From Pseudobacteriovorax antillogorgiicola (lineage in GTDB: Bacteria > Bdellovibrionota_B > Oligoflexia > Oligoflexales > RGVZ01), in contig CAMBEK010000009.1 in the NCBI GenBank assembly GCA_945865565.1, forward strand, positions 1-62,552: a stretch of 62,552 nucleotides of DNA, read 5' to 3'. A program made the translations under genes and the position numbers. Shown piece by piece: positions 7,881 through 15,954 of this stretch; the first letter of the stretch is position 1, and the number at the start of each line of letters is the position of its first letter. A model generated the notes under the pieces. That model ran no database searches. It was not told the DNA's origin and was given only the letters and a program-made list of their open reading frames with translations.

Positions 7881-10568
7881 GTGACGGCTAACCTTCGAAC
7901 GAAGTTGATGCAAAAAAGATCCCTTCGTGCAGCGGTAAACGCAGAGCGCAGGGGAAATCCCCTGGCCCTGCTGAAGGAAATTGTTGCGGTCACGCGGGCA
8001 ACGACACGGCTCACGGCCCTGCGCATTCCGTTGGCAGTTGGCAAGTCGTTATGGTCAGATCCGGCCATCGACGGCGCCGGAAATCCCACCCGGACTCTGG
8101 AAGTATTGGGTTCCGCCCTCCTCGATTACATCAACGACCTTGGTCCGATTTACGGCAAAGCTGGTCAGATCCTCCTGAGCCGCCTTGATCCGGAGCGCCA
8201 GGAACTGGCAGCCAAACTGCAGCTCGACCGGCTTTATGGCCAATGGCCGGCCCTGGGAATCGACGAGGTCCTTGAAATCATGGACCGTGACGTTCCCGAA
8301 TGGCGCAAATACCTGAAGCGGATCGAAACAATGCCCCTCGGTATAGCCTCCATCAGTCAGGTTCATGCGGCAACGGATCACGAGGGCAAGGAGTGGGTCG
8401 TCAAAGTCATAAAGCCCGAGGCCCACAAGCGCCTTTCCGAAACGGTCGATGCCATGGAGCAGATTTTGGCTGTCCTGGAACCGTTGACCGTGACGCGGGC
8501 CTCGAAAAAGGCCGTGGGCGAGGCTCGGGAACTCTGTGAATCCTATCGTGGCGAGCTTTCTTTGCGACGCGAACTGGACACCATCCAGCGGGTGCGGTCG
8601 GCAATGAATGACGGGCGCAAACAAAAACTTTTGCGGGTTCCCCGCGTGTTCGAGGAATGCTCTTCGGACCGTGTTCTTTTGGTCGAGCGTTTTCGCGGGG
8701 TTTTATTTTCTGACGTGGTCAGTGGACGTGCCACGATTGACCCGTCGCGCCGCTCGATGCTTGCCCGAAAGGTTTTGCAGGATTTGCTAGTCCAGGTTTT
8801 TGAGTTGGGCCTGTTTCATGCGGATCCCCATGCCGGCAATTTGATCATGATGGACGATGGAACGGTCGGGCTGTTTGATTGGGGACTCAGTGGTGAACTT
8901 TTGCCGTCCGACCGGCGGCACATTGCGTCCGTTTTGCGCGCTCTGATTAGCGTTGATTTGGATGGCCTGGTGGATGCCCTGGCTGGAATTGCCGAGGAAT
9001 CCGGGCGCGAGGTGGATCGCAAGGAAATTGCCCGCGAATTGCGTGGGTTCACCAGCAGCCTTAAGGCCAAAAAGACTAGCAAAGAGACGTCCAAAGAGGC
9101 GGACAAAGAGACGTCCAAAGACACGCAAACATCTGATGCTTCGGCGCCGAAGGCCGAAAAATCCCAGTCCCTGCACAAGATGTTGGATCAATGCCTGCGG
9201 GCAGCCGATCGCCTTGGCATTCCTGTGCCGTCGGGGCTTTTGATGATGGCAAAGACCCTGGTGACCATTGAGGGTTTGGCCCGCGGCATTGATCCGGACA
9301 TCAAGCTGGCCTATGCGGCGACGCCGGTGCTGCTGCGCGTGGCACGTCCAAGCCTTCGCGATTGGTTCAGACTGGCCGGAAAATTGCCGTCTTTGATGAA
9401 GCAATTCAGTAAAATTCTGGTGGCGGGTGTTGGGATGTCGGCGATGGCTCTGGGCCCCCTAGTCCCAGACCTTAATGCTGCAACGGCGATTTTGGGTGAC
9501 AGCCTTGCCACGGGCGGCGCGACCCATCCCCAGCTTTCTTACGACCCGCAAAATATCTGGCGCATCATGAATGGCAGCATTTCGTTGACGGCAAAAGTCA
9601 GCGATATTCCATCGGCCACGGAGTGGAATATCAAGGAGCAAAATCCAGCGGCACCGGTTTCCCTGTTGGCGGGGGTTTCTGAATACCGGGGTTCTACGAG
9701 CAATGTTTTTAGCGCCTTGATTCAGTCGGGTGTGACGGCATTTTTGGGGACTGCCCAGTATGCTTGGGGCTATTTGTTAGCCCGGAAATTTGGCGAGGCA
9801 CCGGATCAGATTTTATTGGCGGCAGAGGACGGCGCCAGGATGGAAGACGCTCCGGCGCAAGCCTGGCGCGTGGTCAATCACGTGGGCGATCACGTGAAAG
9901 GCAAAGGTGTCGGAGAAGGAAGTCTTGCGCGGGTCATGATGCTTTTTGGCGGCAATGATATTTGCGCGCCGGCATACGAGTCGATGACAGAGCCGGCGCA
10001 GTTCAAGGCGTCGGCGTTGGACGCCATGCGGATTTTTATGGCACATCAAAAGGACCGCAGCACCAATTTGGAAATCATGGTGGTGCAGCCGCTGCCCATG
10101 GTGCAATTGATTGCCAGTGATCTGGTCTTGAACAAAAAAGTGATGGCCTATGGCGAGGAGACGACTTGCAAGGACCTGCAGGGGCGGATGTTTTTGCCCA
10201 AAAAGGCGATGGATTTGGGAGAGGCTCCGGACGCCCGGCAGGTGGCGTTGATTTCGCAGTTTCTGCCGCCCAATCCAGCCCTGATGTGCGCCACCCTGTT
10301 TGGACGGGTCGCAGAGGGTGGGGGAGACCGTTTTTCGAAAATCGGAAACCGGCTGCGGGCCTTGCGCGATGCACTGTCGGGTGCCGTGGCGGATGCGCGC
10401 AAAGAGGCAGCACGTGCCGGACTGGCCGATCGGATTTCCTTTAAGCTGATCGAGTCACCAGGGAAGATCGAGCTGACGGCTGACGACATTGCAGGGGATT
10501 GTTTCCACTTGTCGGCCAAGGGGCAGGCAATGCTGGCTCGGACGATCCTGGCGCCGCCGGCGATCTGA
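7881..10568 (+). CDS. ABC1/UbiB-type atypical kinase fused to an SGNH/GDSL hydrolase
   Basis: This 895-residue protein has two domains. Residues ~70-500 are an ABC1/AarF/UbiB atypical kinase: KAGQ motif (YGKAGQILLSRLDPE), an Ala/Ser-rich loop IASISQVHAA, invariant Lys in VVKVIKP, catalytic HADPHAGN (313-320), and LFDWG in place of the usual DFG. A Lys/Thr/Ser/Glu tandem-repeat linker sits at ~398-415. A hydrophobic segment at ~511-535 (ILVAGVGMSAMALGPLV) resembles a signal sequence or membrane anchor. Residues ~536-895 have the SGNH blocks: GDS (Ser541), GGND (Asn692) and DCFH (Asp873, His876), closest to phospholipase B/GDSL lipases. The GTG start has GAGG 6 bases upstream. I infer a cytoplasmic kinase linked to a periplasmic lipid esterase. 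Confidence 0.85.
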   Translation: MTANLRTKLMQKRSLRAAVNAERRGNPLALLKEIVAVTRATTRLTALRIPLAVGKSLWSDPAIDGAGNPTRTLEVLGSALLDYINDLGPIYGKAGQILLSRLDPERQELAAKLQLDRLYGQWPALGIDEVLEIMDRDVPEWRKYLKRIETMPLGIASISQVHAATDHEGKEWVVKVIKPEAHKRLSETVDAMEQILAVLEPLTVTRASKKAVGEARELCESYRGELSLRRELDTIQRVRSAMNDGRKQKLLRVPRVFEECSSDRVLLVERFRGVLFSDVVSGRATIDPSRRSMLARKVLQDLLVQVFELGLFHADPHAGNLIMMDDGTVGLFDWGLSGELLPSDRRHIASVLRALISVDLDGLVDALAGIAEESGREVDRKEIARELRGFTSSLKAKKTSKETSKEADKETSKDTQTSDASAPKAEKSQSLHKMLDQCLRAADRLGIPVPSGLLMMAKTLVTIEGLARGIDPDIKLAYAATPVLLRVARPSLRDWFRLAGKLPSLMKQFSKILVAGVGMSAMALGPLVPDLNAATAILGDSLATGGATHPQLSYDPQNIWRIMNGSISLTAKVSDIPSATEWNIKEQNPAAPVSLLAGVSEYRGSTSNVFSALIQSGVTAFLGTAQYAWGYLLARKFGEAPDQILLAAEDGARMEDAPAQAWRVVNHVGDHVKGKGVGEGSLARVMMLFGGNDICAPAYESMTEPAQFKASALDAMRIFMAHQKDRSTNLEIMVVQPLPMVQLIASDLVLNKKVMAYGEETTCKDLQGRMFLPKKAMDLGEAPDARQVALISQFLPPNPALMCATLFGRVAEGGGDRFSKIGNRLRALRDALSGAVADARKEAARAGLADRISFKLIESPGKIELTADDIAGDCFHLSAKGQAMLARTILAPPAI
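9075..9122 (+). repeat. 12-bp tandem repeat x4 inside kinase-hydrolase gene
   Basis: Four imperfect 12-bp units encode TSKE-TSKE-ADKE-TSKD in the linker of the ABC1 kinase domain. The unit is a multiple of three, so copy changes would keep the frame. Confidence 0.8.
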
Positions 10569-10574
10569 GCTGAG

Positions 10575-10623
10575 GCGTCATCCTGAGCCTCACTCCGTCA
10601 TCCTGAGCGTTAGCGAAGGATCC
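10575..10623 (-). repeat. REP-like hairpins, reverse orientation
   Basis: A half unit (gcgtcatcctgag, 10575-10588) and a full unit (ccgtcatcctgagcgttagc then gaaggatcc, 10595-10623) follow the kinase-hydrolase stop codon. They read in the opposite orientation to those at 10829-10934, so the units face each other across the palindrome of composite copy 2. Confidence 0.8.
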
Positions 10624-10632
10624 TTTCTTAAC

Positions 10633-10739
10633 CCGTCATTCTGAGGCCGTAGGCCGAAGAATCCTTTCTTCTTCGCCGCGCGACAGGATTTTTTGGTTTC
10701 GTCTCAGTAGGACTGATTCTCGACTTTCCGCGGAAAGTC
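10633..10739 (-). repeat. Composite palindromic repeat, copy 2 (inverted)
   Basis: The reverse complement of this stretch matches copy 1 (533-639) and copy 3 (43832-43935) along its whole length. The terminal palindrome gactttccgcggaaagtc is at 10722-10739. The REP-like hairpin at 10633-10664 has loop stems GGCC/GGCC and arms ATTCT/AGAAT. In the GC-rich hairpin the stem is tcgc/gcga here against tccgc/gcgga in copy 1, a paired change that keeps base pairing. This copy is not next to an HNH gene. Confidence 0.85.
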
Positions 10740-10828
10740 CCATTGTCAGACTGCAATCGATGCGGCTTCGGGGGTCATCGTCGCCGCCTACTGCTTTCCT
10801 ATTTCTGTCAAAAAAAAATTTAAAGAAA

Positions 10829-10934
10829 GGATCCTTCGCCTGCGGCTCAGGATGACGGAGTAAGAAAGGATCCTTCGCTAACGCTCAGGATGACGGAGTA
10901 AGAAAGGATCCTTCGCCTGCGGCTCAGGATGACG
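10829..10934 (+). repeat. Three REP-like hairpins in tandem
   Basis: Full units at 10829-10858, 10868-10896 and 10906-10934 are spaced 38-39 bases apart. The first and third have stem GCC/GGC around TGC; the middle one has GC/GC around TAA. They lie between the kinase-hydrolase gene and the stop of the convergent PilZ gene. Bases 10740-10828 between palindrome and array contain no gene and a run of eight or nine A. Confidence 0.85.
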
Positions 10935-10956
10935 AATTTCGTCAGCGAAGGATCTG

Positions 10957-11376
10957 TTATTTTTTTGGTTTGAATTCTTTCAGGGCACTGGCCATTTTCT
11001 GTTCAAAGGCGAACGCCTCAATATCCAACAGGTGGCGATACACGGAAATCAGGCGGTTTTTGCCTTCATCAACCATGACGCCGACGTGGTAGCCCAGTTT
11101 TCCTGGGCGCATTTGGCACCACATCACGTGACCCTTGATGACCATCGGTTTCGGTTTGCCAAGGGTCAGGGTGATTTCCTCGCCTTGTTTCAGCTCCAGG
11201 GGCAACCAGATGCCAACGCCGTCTTCTGAGATGTCCCAGATCAGGAATGGCGCGTGAGCCCGGTCTGTGGCCCGGGTCAGGACGCCTTTGACTTCATGGA
11301 TGCCAACTTCCGTGCGCACACCTTTGCGCCGTGTCTTTCGGCGTGCTTTTGGACTGCGCGACATCACTCCGGCCAT
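10957..11376 (-). CDS. PilZ-domain protein (putative c-di-GMP receptor)
   Basis: This 139-residue single-domain protein looks like a PilZ domain, a c-di-GMP-binding beta barrel. An Arg-rich N-terminus (ARRKTRRKGVR) supplies the RxxxR-like element. The second motif, D/N-x-S-x-x-G, is seen as DISEDGVG at about residue 48. The strand pattern GEEITLTL ... KGHVMWCQM ... YHVGVMV matches the family. The ATG at 11376 is preceded by GGGAGGGGAGTC, a very strong ribosome site. It has no operon partner. A GAF/HD-GYP phosphodiesterase elsewhere in the window (38872-40938) fits c-di-GMP signalling. Binding of the nucleotide by this divergent copy is not certain. Confidence 0.72.
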   Translation of the reverse strand: MAGVMSRSPKARRKTRRKGVRTEVGIHEVKGVLTRATDRAHAPFLIWDISEDGVGIWLPLELKQGEEITLTLGKPKPMVIKGHVMWCQMRPGKLGYHVGVMVDEGKNRLISVYRHLLDIEAFAFEQKMASALKEFKPKK

Positions 11377-11502
11377 GACTCCCCTCCCGGTTAAGAACCC
11401 TCATCTTCATCGTTATATTCAAGGGAAAGTTGAGGTGTTTTTAGGGATACGACTAAAAACGTCAAAAGAATCAGGTTTTTGCGAGGTTGGGCGGATCCAG
11501 CT

Positions 11503-11530
11503 TTGACACTTTTGGCGGGCTCTGTTAACA
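11503..11530 (+). promoter_or_regulatory. Possible promoter of tRNA-Leu
   Basis: A perfect -35 hexamer TTGACA at 11503-11508 is followed 16 bases later by TTAACA, a weak -10. Transcription would begin a few bases before the tRNA at 11544, which is the right distance. Confidence 0.4.
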
Positions 11531-11543
11531 CCAGTGACGTTTG

Positions 11544-11631
11544 GCCACCTTGGCGGAACTGGTAGACGCGCTGGATTCAAAATCCAGTGGGGTTAACCCT
11601 CGTCCGAGTTCGATTCTCGGAGGTGGCACCA
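11544..11631 (+). tRNA. tRNA-Leu (anticodon CAA)
   Basis: The acceptor stem GCCACCT (11544-11550) pairs with AGGTGGC (11621-11627), followed by the discriminator A and an encoded CCA. The anticodon arm ctgga-ttcaaaa-tccag gives anticodon CAA, reading UUG. A long variable arm and the T arm (ctcg... gttcgattc) complete a class II tRNA of 88 bases with CCA. Confidence 0.96.
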
Positions 11632-11650
11632 AACACTTCTTCTTTTTCCT

Positions 11651-11682
11651 CTTCTTCTTCTTCTTCTTCTTCTTCTTCTTCT
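11651..11682 (+). repeat. CTT trinucleotide microsatellite
   Basis: Thirty-two bases of uninterrupted (CTT)n lie 20 bases after the tRNA and end 3 bases before the stop codon of the convergent membrane-protein gene, preceded by a pyrimidine-rich stretch. Confidence 0.95.
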
Positions 11683-11685
11683 GAA

Positions 11686-12351
11686 TCATTCTTTTTTCAA
11701 TCGATGAAAAAACACGCAGAGCATGACGGACATCACCGCGGCACTGATGCACCAAATTGAGATAAAAGCATAATACGATACCGTGTAACTGATGATTCCA
11801 GCGACCGTGGTGCAAACGCCAAATGCTTTTAGTTCTTTGCTAGTGCTGGCGATCAACGGAACGAGAATAATCGTCGCGTAAAATATGTGCCAGGCTGGTG
11901 CCGGTAAAGTCGAAATCAAGGGTAGGTAGTTGAAATGGTACTGAATCGAATGACGGGCGACGGTCGTGGTCAGTTGCCCCTCCGCTGGATCGACGACCGG
12001 TAAATAAAGCATCAGACCAAAAATCAAACCCAACATTGCCATGACGGCGAATGCCCGCTTCAGGGCTTTCCTTTTTTCAATGAGGGCGATGCTGAGCGGG
12101 ATCCACCACAGCCAAAAAAAGAGTGCGAAAAAGAGAAATCCAAAAGCGCCCGCAAGGGAAAGGTTGGGATTGTTTTCATGGATTCCGAGCCAAACAAGGC
12201 CTTCGCACAATTGTTGGATTCCGAACGCGCCTGGAATGAAGGACAAAGGGATATAGCGGTGGTTATTTTTGACGGCCTTCGTCGTGCAGTAGACGCCTGC
12301 CAAAAGAAGGTTGGCACCAGTAAACGTGCTGATTTCTGGCGAATAGCACAT
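11686..12351 (-). CDS. Seven-helix-type membrane protein, DUF6629 family
   Basis: This 221-residue integral membrane protein has roughly seven hydrophobic segments spread over its whole length. The N-terminus MCYSPEISTFTGANLLLAGV and the motif QQLCEGLVWLGI at about residues 46-57 are the conserved features I associate with DUF6629, a family of unknown function. The basic C-terminal end FFHRLKKE would face the cytoplasm by the positive-inside rule. It stands 33 bases upstream of nothing on its strand, but follows the DUF962 gene (start 12699) in the same direction with a 33-base gap, so the two may be co-transcribed. Confidence 0.8.
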   Translation of the reverse strand: MCYSPEISTFTGANLLLAGVYCTTKAVKNNHRYIPLSFIPGAFGIQQLCEGLVWLGIHENNPNLSLAGAFGFLFFALFFWLWWIPLSIALIEKRKALKRAFAVMAMLGLIFGLMLYLPVVDPAEGQLTTTVARHSIQYHFNYLPLISTLPAPAWHIFYATIILVPLIASTSKELKAFGVCTTVAGIISYTVSYYAFISIWCISAAVMSVMLCVFFHRLKKE

Positions 12352-12384
12352 TTAAGAAATTCGCCTTAATTGGAATCGGCAGTT

Positions 12385-12699
12385 TTACGAAGCGATTTTT
12401 TTGACCTCGGCGTCCATTCTTCCGGTGACGATCAAACCAAACATTTTTAAATCGGCAATCAATGACCAAAACGGGTGTTTGAAGGCAGCAGGACGGTTTT
12501 TCTCAACCGCGAAGTGACCGAACCACGCAAATCCGTAACCAAATACTGGCGCCAAGGCAAAACAGAGGGGATTCATCGTGGCGACACCCCACCCAACGCA
12601 AACCATAGCAAGAAAGGTGCCCGTGAAGTGGATTTTGCGATTCAACGGATTGCGATGCTCGTGGACGTAGAAGGTCCAGAATTCACCAAAATTTTTCAT
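12385..12699 (-). CDS. Mpo1-like (DUF962) membrane protein
   Basis: This 104-residue protein belongs to the Mpo1/YGL010w family (DUF962). The family signature is clear: F-x-x-FY-x-x-H at the start (FWTFYVHEHRNPLNRKIHF), then AWFGHFAVEKNRPAAF and WSLIADLKMF. The His residues correspond to the iron-binding ligands of the yeast fatty-acid alpha-dioxygenase Mpo1. Two central hydrophobic segments span about residues 27-60. Activity in bacteria is unproven. It is divergent from the hydrolase gene with only 28 bases between start codons. Confidence 0.87.
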   Translation of the reverse strand: MKNFGEFWTFYVHEHRNPLNRKIHFTGTFLAMVCVGWGVATMNPLCFALAPVFGYGFAWFGHFAVEKNRPAAFKHPFWSLIADLKMFGLIVTGRMDAEVKKIAS

Positions 12700-12727
12700 C
12701 TTGATACTCCAGTCAGTCCCTTACATC

Positions 12728-13648
12728 ATGGAAGCCATGAATCAGAACAATAACACCACTGATGCGGAATTGTCGCAAACTTCCCCGAACACGCCAGCGG
12801 CGATTGAAGAGGCCGTTCTGTTTCCGGATTTTAACGGACGGATCTTTCGTCCGCCACCCGGTTCGCCGCGCCCGGTCAAAGGCCGTGTCGTGTTGGTGCA
12901 TGGGCTTAACTTGGCCCCGGCGACGATGGATCCTCTGGCACAGTGGCTTGCGGCTCAGGGTTTTGTGGTAGCCCGCGCGGCCTTGTCAGGCCATCGGGAT
13001 CGCTTCATGGATTTGGTCCGGATCAGCCATGAGGCCTGGCAACACGACGTGGCCCTGGCTGTTGCGGCCTTGAACCGGTTGGAAGTTGATGTGCGCGAGG
13101 CGCCTCTTTCCGGTGTCGGTTTTTCTTTGGGGGGACTTCTTCTTTCTCATCATGCGCGCAAGCACGCCGCCCACGAGTCATGGCATGGGCTGGCGCTGCT
13201 GGCTCCGGCATTTATGCCGCGCCTGGCCACGGGATTTCCCGTTGGAGTGTTGCCCCGTTGGCTGCCTTATTTCAGTTTCACCCCGAGGCGCTTCCGGCGG
13301 TGGGCGTTTTGCCCCCACAGTGCTTACCTTGCCATTGGCCGCCTCATGCGGTCTCATGCACACCTGGTTCGCAAGGCAAAGGGGCCGGCGGAGTCAACCG
13401 TGTCAGCAGCGGATTTGAAGAGGCCAAAATGTCTGGTCTTGATTCATCCGCGGGATGAACTGGTCCATGCCGGCCGGTTGGTGGACCCCGAGTTTGGCAA
13501 TGGCTTTGATTCCTACGAAGTTCGATACATGCGGGATGTTCATCGCTCTTGGACGGTGGCCCGTCATCTGATTTGCCATCCGTCGTCCCTCACCGATGTG
13601 GCATGGGGCGACATGTGCCATCAGATCCTGCAAGTGATTCAGCCCTAG
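12728..13648 (+). CDS. Alpha/beta hydrolase
   Basis: This 306-residue enzyme has the alpha/beta hydrolase fold: oxyanion-hole motif VLVHGLN near residue 60, nucleophile elbow GFSLGG near residue 140, an acidic residue in HPRDELVH and a late His in RDVHRSW. This completes a plausible Ser-Asp-His triad. No signal peptide is evident, so it is probably cytoplasmic. The start is uncertain: ATGs at 12728 and 12737 and a TTG at 12701 are all in frame and none has a strong ribosome site. It ends 4 bases inside the convergent Rieske oxygenase gene. The substrate is unknown; a lysophospholipase or carboxylesterase role is possible. Confidence 0.83.
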   Translation: MEAMNQNNNTTDAELSQTSPNTPAAIEEAVLFPDFNGRIFRPPPGSPRPVKGRVVLVHGLNLAPATMDPLAQWLAAQGFVVARAALSGHRDRFMDLVRISHEAWQHDVALAVAALNRLEVDVREAPLSGVGFSLGGLLLSHHARKHAAHESWHGLALLAPAFMPRLATGFPVGVLPRWLPYFSFTPRRFRRWAFCPHSAYLAIGRLMRSHAHLVRKAKGPAESTVSAADLKRPKCLVLIHPRDELVHAGRLVDPEFGNGFDSYEVRYMRDVHRSWTVARHLICHPSSLTDVAWGDMCHQILQVIQP

Positions 13649-14838
13649 CCTGAAATCTCCGGGCAGTCGTAGGCTTTCCGGATCAAATTCTGAAAATGAT
13701 GCATGCCGTGCTCGTAGGTCACGCAGATGCGACCACGGTCGTAAGATCCAGATCCAAGGCCACGCTGCACGTGCTCGCAGATGGCAATGTCTTCGGCCTG
13801 TACGAGGTCGCTGAATTCAATGTCGCGCGCCATCTGATTCGACGCCCCTGGGGTTTCGATGTCGTCGTAAAAATAATCGAAAATAATGTCGGTGCGGTCG
13901 GCACTGCGAGGGACGATCAAGTTGACCTGAAGGCGACTTCCCGTCAGGTTCAGCATGAAATTGGGATAGACGCAGTAGTAGACCATTTCTTTTTCTTTTT
14001 CTTTTTCTTTTCCTTTTCCTTGCGGATCATCCTGGGACACAGATCCGTCCGCGGCATAAGGATTCGTTCCGCCTTTGCTGAAGGGGCTTGTTTGCAAGAT
14101 GTAATGCGGATGGATATCCGTGATGTAGTTGTCAAATTGCAGGACGCTGGTCAGACCCGGATGAACAAAAGGGACGTGATACCCCTCGAGGTAATTGTCC
14201 ATGTAGACCTTCCAGTTGCACGCTGCCTGATAAACAATCCGGCGGTGAAACCTTTTTGTGTGGACCGGGCAGTCCTTGGTCCGTTCCCGTGCCCCGGCAA
14301 AGACCTCTTCAATGGTGTGAGATGGATTTTTGGCGAGGTTGACGAAAACCAAGGTCTCCCACGTGGTCAGGTTGACCTCGGCCAGCTTGCAGTTTTTCCG
14401 GTCAAAGTCGGCGACGTTGTCAAAGTGGGGCGTCCCGGCAAGGCGGCCGTCCAGTGAATAGGACCAGCCGTGATAGCGGCATTGCAACACCCGCCCCGAA
14501 CCATCGGAGGTGGCAAGGGGGCCACCCCGGTGGCGGCAGACGTTAAAAAAAGCGCGCAGTTTCTGGTCGTTGCCGCGGACGATGATCAGGGGTTTACCGG
14601 CGACCTCAGCCAAAAACCAGTCGCCAGGGTTTGGGGCTTTGGCCTCGTATCCGACATATTGCCAGGTCCGGCCAAAAATAAGTTCGCGGTCCAGGGCGTC
14701 AAATTCGGGGTCGGTGTACCATGAAGCGGGCAGAGTCTCGGCCTTTTCCACGGGCAGGATGCGGCGCGCCTCGGCCAAGATGCTTTTTCTTGCGATTGAT
14801 GTCAGTGTTGACGATGAAATCGACGGTGTGGCGGACAT
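13645..14838 (-). CDS. Rieske non-heme iron oxygenase, alpha subunit type
   Basis: This 397-residue protein has an N-terminal Rieske [2Fe-2S] domain with CRHRGG and CRYHGW as cluster ligands. The C-terminal catalytic domain has the mononuclear iron site DNYLEGYHVPFVHPG. It resembles the choline-monooxygenase/aromatic-ring-hydroxylating oxygenase group; no reductase or beta subunit gene is adjacent, so the electron donor and substrate are unknown. I chose the ATG at 14838 because AAGGAAAGG lies 5 bases upstream; the frame is open to 15045 but that extension is basic and overlaps the divergent kinase gene. A Lys-Glu repeat (GKGKEKEKEKE) made by a 6-bp microsatellite interrupts the catalytic domain. 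Confidence 0.88.
   Translation of the reverse strand: MSATPSISSSTLTSIARKSILAEARRILPVEKAETLPASWYTDPEFDALDRELIFGRTWQYVGYEAKAPNPGDWFLAEVAGKPLIIVRGNDQKLRAFFNVCRHRGGPLATSDGSGRVLQCRYHGWSYSLDGRLAGTPHFDNVADFDRKNCKLAEVNLTTWETLVFVNLAKNPSHTIEEVFAGARERTKDCPVHTKRFHRRIVYQAACNWKVYMDNYLEGYHVPFVHPGLTSVLQFDNYITDIHPHYILQTSPFSKGGTNPYAADGSVSQDDPQGKGKEKEKEKEMVYYCVYPNFMLNLTGSRLQVNLIVPRSADRTDIIFDYFYDDIETPGASNQMARDIEFSDLVQAEDIAICEHVQRGLGSGSYDRGRICVTYEHGMHHFQNLIRKAYDCPEISG
13986..14021 (+). repeat. 6-bp microsatellite inside Rieske oxygenase gene
   Basis: About six units of tttttc (the last two altered to ttttcc) encode alternating Lys-Glu/Lys-Gly on the minus strand. Copy changes would keep the reading frame. Confidence 0.9.
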
Positions 14839-14923
14839 GATAGCCTTTCCTTGACGGGCGACAGCCCAGCGGCGACAAGATAGTCCAAAGTTCCGGTTTT
14901 GTCTGCACAACGGAGTAATTTTT

Positions 14924-15934
14924 TTGACGGATTTAACCTCAATATCGCCGAATTTGACCGGTTTTACAGAACTCCTGCCAGAGCGTATTTTCACCTTTGC
15001 CGAACGGTTTGGCGGGGTTGCCACGGGACGCTTTTTGGGACTCAACGCCCTTGAGAATCGGGTTTACGAAGTTGAGATGGAATACGATGACGGCGGCGAA
15101 GAGTCCGGCCGCATGGAAAAGCGCATTGTGAAGTTCTACCGGCCGGGCAGGTGGTCTCGCGCATCCATCGAATCGGAACACCGTTTTCTGCGGGCTTGTG
15201 CCGAGGCAGAAGTCCCCGTGGTGCAGCCCATCGCAAACGATCAGGGTGAGACCCTGTTTGAAGATGACGGGATTTTTTGCGCGGCATTTCCCAAAATGCG
15301 CGGTCGGCTGGAAAGCGATTTGAACAAAACGCAGTTGGAACGTCTGGGACGTTATCTGGCCCGCCTGCATCAAGTGGGTGCGGGGATGCCCGCGCAACCG
15401 CGCCAGCGTCTGGATGCTGACACGTTCGGTCGTGGACCGCTGGCTTTTATGATCGAATCGGGAGCCATGCCGCGCGACATCATTCCGCGCTACGAACCCA
15501 TCGCTAGCCGCATCATTGATGTTTGCGACCGCATCATCAAGCCATTTGCCGCGCAACTGGTCCACGGCGACTGCCATCAGGGCAATGTTTTGTGGAACGG
15601 TGACGAGCCAGTTTTTATCGATTTTGACGATATTCTTTATGCCCCGCCCGTGCAGGACATCTGGATGCTGACGGGTGGTGATCCCGAAGAGGAATCAACA
15701 AAGCGTACCCATATGCTCAAGGGCTATGAGGAGATCATGGATTTCAACGAAGATTCCCTCGCGATCATCGAGGCCCTTCGTTCTTTGCGAATGATTCACT
15801 TTGCAGGCTGGCTGATCCGCCGCCGCGAAGACGGTGCCATTCGCCTTGCCTTTCCGACGGTCGGGACCGACCGGTTTTGGGGCGAACAGCTCGAAGGGCT
15901 TTACGCCCAAGCCGAGCGCCTGCGGGTGAATTGA
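14924..15934 (+). CDS. srkA: SrkA-like serine/threonine protein kinase
   Basis: This 336-residue protein matches the stress-response kinase A (YihE/RdoA) family, an aminoglycoside-phosphotransferase-like fold. The N-terminal nucleotide-binding part has LNALENRVYEVEM and the Lys in KRIVKFYRPGRW. The catalytic loop is LVHGDCHQGNVLW and the metal-binding motif is FIDFDD. The C-terminal MIHFAGWLIRR is also typical. In E. coli the kinase protects against stress-induced death. The start is a TTG at 14924 with GGAG 8 bases upstream. The gene stands alone on the plus strand, divergent from the Rieske oxygenase. Confidence 0.9.
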   Translation: MTDLTSISPNLTGFTELLPERIFTFAERFGGVATGRFLGLNALENRVYEVEMEYDDGGEESGRMEKRIVKFYRPGRWSRASIESEHRFLRACAEAEVPVVQPIANDQGETLFEDDGIFCAAFPKMRGRLESDLNKTQLERLGRYLARLHQVGAGMPAQPRQRLDADTFGRGPLAFMIESGAMPRDIIPRYEPIASRIIDVCDRIIKPFAAQLVHGDCHQGNVLWNGDEPVFIDFDDILYAPPVQDIWMLTGGDPEEESTKRTHMLKGYEEIMDFNEDSLAIIEALRSLRMIHFAGWLIRRREDGAIRLAFPTVGTDRFWGEQLEGLYAQAERLRVN

Positions 15935-15954
15935 TTTCTGAGCCTTCTGAAATT

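Noticed and set aside
11525-11815. Minus-strand frame with a poly-Lys stretch antisense to tRNA-Leu
   Set aside because: It is the translation of the tRNA complement plus the CTT microsatellite, a well-known false gene call.
13696-14457. 253-codon plus-strand frame inside the Rieske oxygenase gene
   Set aside because: It is antisense to a gene with clear catalytic motifs and has Phe runs that come from the microsatellite.
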